A DNA stretch of 7,128 nt from Pseudomonadota bacterium (GTDB taxonomy: Bacteria; Pseudomonadota; Gammaproteobacteria; JAKAQQ01): contig JAKAQQ010000038.1 of the NCBI GenBank assembly GCA_021819635.1, positions 1 through 7,128 on the forward strand. Reading direction: 5' to 3'. Positions 5,654 through 7,128 of the stretch are shown here, one piece after another. Below the pieces are notes generated by a model, which was not told where the DNA came from, ran no database searches, and was given only the letters and a program-made list of their open reading frames with translations. Positions within the stretch are counted from its first letter, which is position 1, and every line of letters starts with the position of its first letter. Position numbers and translations under genes: made by a program.

Positions 5654-6565
5654 GTGCTTCAACAGCGGACGCTTCGCCACAGCATCAACGCCACCGGCAT
5701 CGGTCTCCACACGGGGGCCAAGGTGCACATGCAGCTTCGGCCGGCCGCGCCCGACACGGGGATCGTGTTCCGGCGGACCGACCTGCCCGAACCGGTGGAC
5801 ATTCCGGCCCGCGGCGACAGCGTGAGCGAGACCACGCTCTGCACGACCTTGGGTCGCGGCGGGGCGCAGATCGCGACGGTCGAGCATCTCATGGCCGCGT
5901 TTGCGGGTCTCGGCATCGACAACGCCTACGTCGACCTGAGCGCCGGCGAGGTGCCGATCATGGACGGGAGCGCCGGCCCCTTCGTCTTTCTCATCCAGTC
6001 CGCCGGCATCGCGGAACAGGGTGTCGCGAAACGCTTCGTGCGCGTCCTCGAGCCGATCGAGATCCGCCAGGGCGACCGCCGCGTCCGCCTGACGCCTTAC
6101 GAGGGCTTTCGCGTCGAGGTCGAGATCGACTTCGATCACCCCGTCTTCCGGCGCCACAGCCGCCGGGCCGCCGCCGACTTCTCGACGACGGCCTTCGTGC
6201 GCGAGATCGGGCGCGCCCGCACGTTCGGATTCCTCAAGGACATCGAGATGCTGCGCCAGCGCGGCCTTACGCTCGGGGCCTCGCTCGAGAACTCGATCGC
6301 CATCGACGACTACCGCATCCTCAACGAGGACGGCCTGCGCTACGAGGACGAGTTCGTGCGGCACAAGATGCTCGACGCGATCGGCGATCTCTATCTTCTC
6401 GGCCGTCCCCTCATCGGGGCCTACGAGGGCTACAAGTGCGGGCACGCCATCAACAACGCTCTTGTGCGTGCGCTGCTCGAGCGACGGTCGGCGTGGGAAG
6501 AAGTGAGCTACGAAGACCCGCGCCTCGCCCCCGTCTCTTACCTCGGGACGCCGGTCGTCGCCTGA
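5654..6565 (+). CDS. lpxC: UDP-3-O-acyl-N-acetylglucosamine deacetylase
   Basis: Zinc enzyme of the cytoplasm that removes acetate from UDP-3-O-acyl-GlcNAc, the committed step of lipid A synthesis. With the GTG start it is 303 aa (E. coli 305) and its first residues [19 protein letters not shown] align with the family N-terminus. Zinc ligands are H78 (in TVEHLM), H237 (in [13 protein letters not shown]) and D241; E77, T190, K238, D245 and H264 (in KCGHAINN) match the catalytic set, each one less than in E. coli. [13 protein letters not shown] (100-112) and RARTFGF (187-193) are typical. An in-frame ATG at 5597 would add 19 residues that do not resemble the family and would overlap the promoter, so I reject it. 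The tail ends LGTPVVA, loosely like the FtsH-recognised tail of E. coli LpxC, though the spacing differs. It is separated from ftsZ by 103 nt and has its own promoter. Confidence 0.97.
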   Translation: MLQQRTLRHSINATGIGLHTGAKVHMQLRPAAPDTGIVFRRTDLPEPVDIPARGDSVSETTLCTTLGRGGAQIATVEHLMAAFAGLGIDNAYVDLSAGEVPIMDGSAGPFVFLIQSAGIAEQGVAKRFVRVLEPIEIRQGDRRVRLTPYEGFRVEVEIDFDHPVFRRHSRRAAADFSTTAFVREIGRARTFGFLKDIEMLRQRGLTLGASLENSIAIDDYRILNEDGLRYEDEFVRHKMLDAIGDLYLLGRPLIGAYEGYKCGHAINNALVRALLERRSAWEEVSYEDPRLAPVSYLGTPVVA

Positions 6566-6796
6566 ACGCGGGCACTCTTGGGCTTCGGAGTCCAGGACCG
6601 CCCGGTCCAGATCAAACCCCACAATCGGAATTCGCGCTTCCCCGGTGTCGACCGGAGGGACGATGTGCGCCACCCGTGGGCGGGCATGGATCAGGAGCGG
6701 GCAGGCTTCAGGATGCTGTCGGCACGGAAGATCCAACCGCGCTTTGCACAAGGCCAAAGGAAGGGGCGGGCGCCCGTTCGCAGGGGGGCGCGGCTC
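6566..6796. other. Intergenic region between convergent lpxC and dciA
   Basis: 231 nt at about 68 % GC, lower than the flanking genes appear to be. Two inverted repeats are visible. One is GGACCG-CC-CGGTCC at 6595-6608. The other is a stem at 6638-6660 with core CCGGT/ACCGG around GTCG, extended by four pairs past a bulged A. Neither is followed by a T run on either strand, so no intrinsic terminator can be called for the two converging genes. No convincing gene, tRNA or promoter is seen. A - strand frame stays open through the region, but its bases do not show the strong third-position GC bias of the neighbours. Confidence 0.5.
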
Positions 6797-7128
6797 TCAG
6801 TCCTCGCGCACGCGCGCGAGGAGACGGGCGAGCGGGCCGTTCGGGCCGGGGGCGGTGGGCCGCGGCCGTGGTTTTTCCGTGTCCGGACACGGCGGCCCCA
6901 GGCGGACGACGAGACGCGGGGGGGGCGCGCCCCTCGAACGGCGGAGAAAGGCGGCCGCGGCGAAGCGGGCGGCCGCGGCGGTGCCCGGGTCGGCCACGTG
7001 GACGACGAGCCGCTCGCCGCTCCGGCAGGCCCAGAGAAGGCGGTCCCCGAGCCCCAGCTGCCGGCGCAGTTCGAGGGTGAGCCGTTGGGCCTCCGCCGCC
7101 GCGCGGAGCCAGGTTTCGCCGTCCAGAT
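6797..7128 (-). CDS. dciA: DciA-like (DUF721) protein, C-terminal part (5' end outside window)
   Basis: DciA proteins help load the replicative helicase DnaB where DnaC is absent. The gene reads leftward with its TGA at 6799-6797; the in-frame part begins at base 7126 and gives about 109 residues. Visible are LRRQLGLGDRLLWACRSGERLVVHVADPG, split here as LRRQLGLGDRLLWAC and RSGERLVVHVADPG, then TAAAARFAAAAFLRR and RLVVRLGPP. This follows the DUF721 pattern of a leading helix, a strand rich in V and L ending in a D-P/S-x-x-A turn, a helix usually written ATRLRF.APELL, and a final strand ending in P. A basic, proline-rich tail follows. A convergent DUF721 gene next to lpxC is common in Gammaproteobacteria, often ahead of an M23 peptidase gene or secM and then secA. 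No start is visible. The call rests on pattern and position and is moderately sure. Confidence 0.6.
   Translation of the reverse strand, partial: LDGETWLRAAAEAQRLTLELRRQLGLGDRLLWACRSGERLVVHVADPGTAAAARFAAAAFLRRSRGAPPPRLVVRLGPPCPDTEKPRPRPTAPGPNGPLARLLARVRED

Noticed and set aside
6595..6608. GGACCG-CC-CGGTCC as the terminator of lpxC
   Set aside because: The stem is short with a two-base loop and no T run follows on either strand.
5609..6757. A 382-codon open frame on the - strand across lpxC
   Set aside because: Its codons line up exactly with those of lpxC on the other strand, which in GC-rich genes routinely keeps the antisense frame open. lpxC itself has all family motifs.
6767..6776. CGGGCGCCCG palindrome near the dciA stop as a terminator or protein binding site
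   Set aside because: A perfect palindrome leaves no room for a loop, the T-containing stretch beyond it is weak, and such GC palindromes are expected by chance here.

Overview
The window is a very GC-rich (roughly 70-75 % by eye) stretch of a division and cell wall (dcw) cluster from a Gram-negative bacterium, most likely a gammaproteobacterium. The gene order is the 3' part of murC, then murB, ddl, ftsQ, ftsA, ftsZ and lpxC, all on the + strand. It ends with the 3' part of a convergent dciA-like (DUF721) gene on the - strand. LpxC shows that the organism makes lipid A, hence an outer membrane. The order ftsQ-ftsA-ftsZ-lpxC followed by a DUF721 gene is familiar from Gammaproteobacteria. murC directly followed by a short (type II) MurB is seen in several gammaproteobacterial lineages outside the enterics. 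The exact genus cannot be read from the sequence.

Layout: 1-527 is the C-terminal third of MurC. From murC to ftsA every junction overlaps (4, 14, 8 and 4 nt), so translation is probably coupled. The only gap inside the ftsQAZ block is the 61 nt between ftsA and ftsZ. It is a C-rich tract with a G-quadruplex motif on its template strand, and it can also be read as a 21-codon proline-rich mini-ORF that touches both neighbours. After ftsZ come 103 nt holding a second G-quadruplex motif (coding strand), an extended -10 promoter, a small hairpin and the ribosome binding site of lpxC. Between lpxC and dciA lie 231 nt with no convincing gene.

How the genes work together: MurC and MurB make and use UDP-MurNAc, and Ddl supplies D-Ala-D-Ala for the peptidoglycan precursor. 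FtsZ forms the Z ring, FtsA tethers it to the membrane, and FtsQ links it to the periplasmic divisome. LpxC commits UDP-acyl-GlcNAc to lipid A, so wall, division and outer membrane supply are encoded side by side. DciA is a loader of the replicative helicase DnaB.

All core genes look intact and functional. The points worth a second look are the ftsA-ftsZ junction (mini-ORF and quadruplex), the pair of quadruplex motifs flanking ftsZ, an FtsQ with about 21 % arginine and a single lysine, and FtsA and FtsZ with altered residues at usually conserved positions. I see no mobile element, CRISPR array, tRNA or rRNA, and nothing that amounts to a wholly new system.
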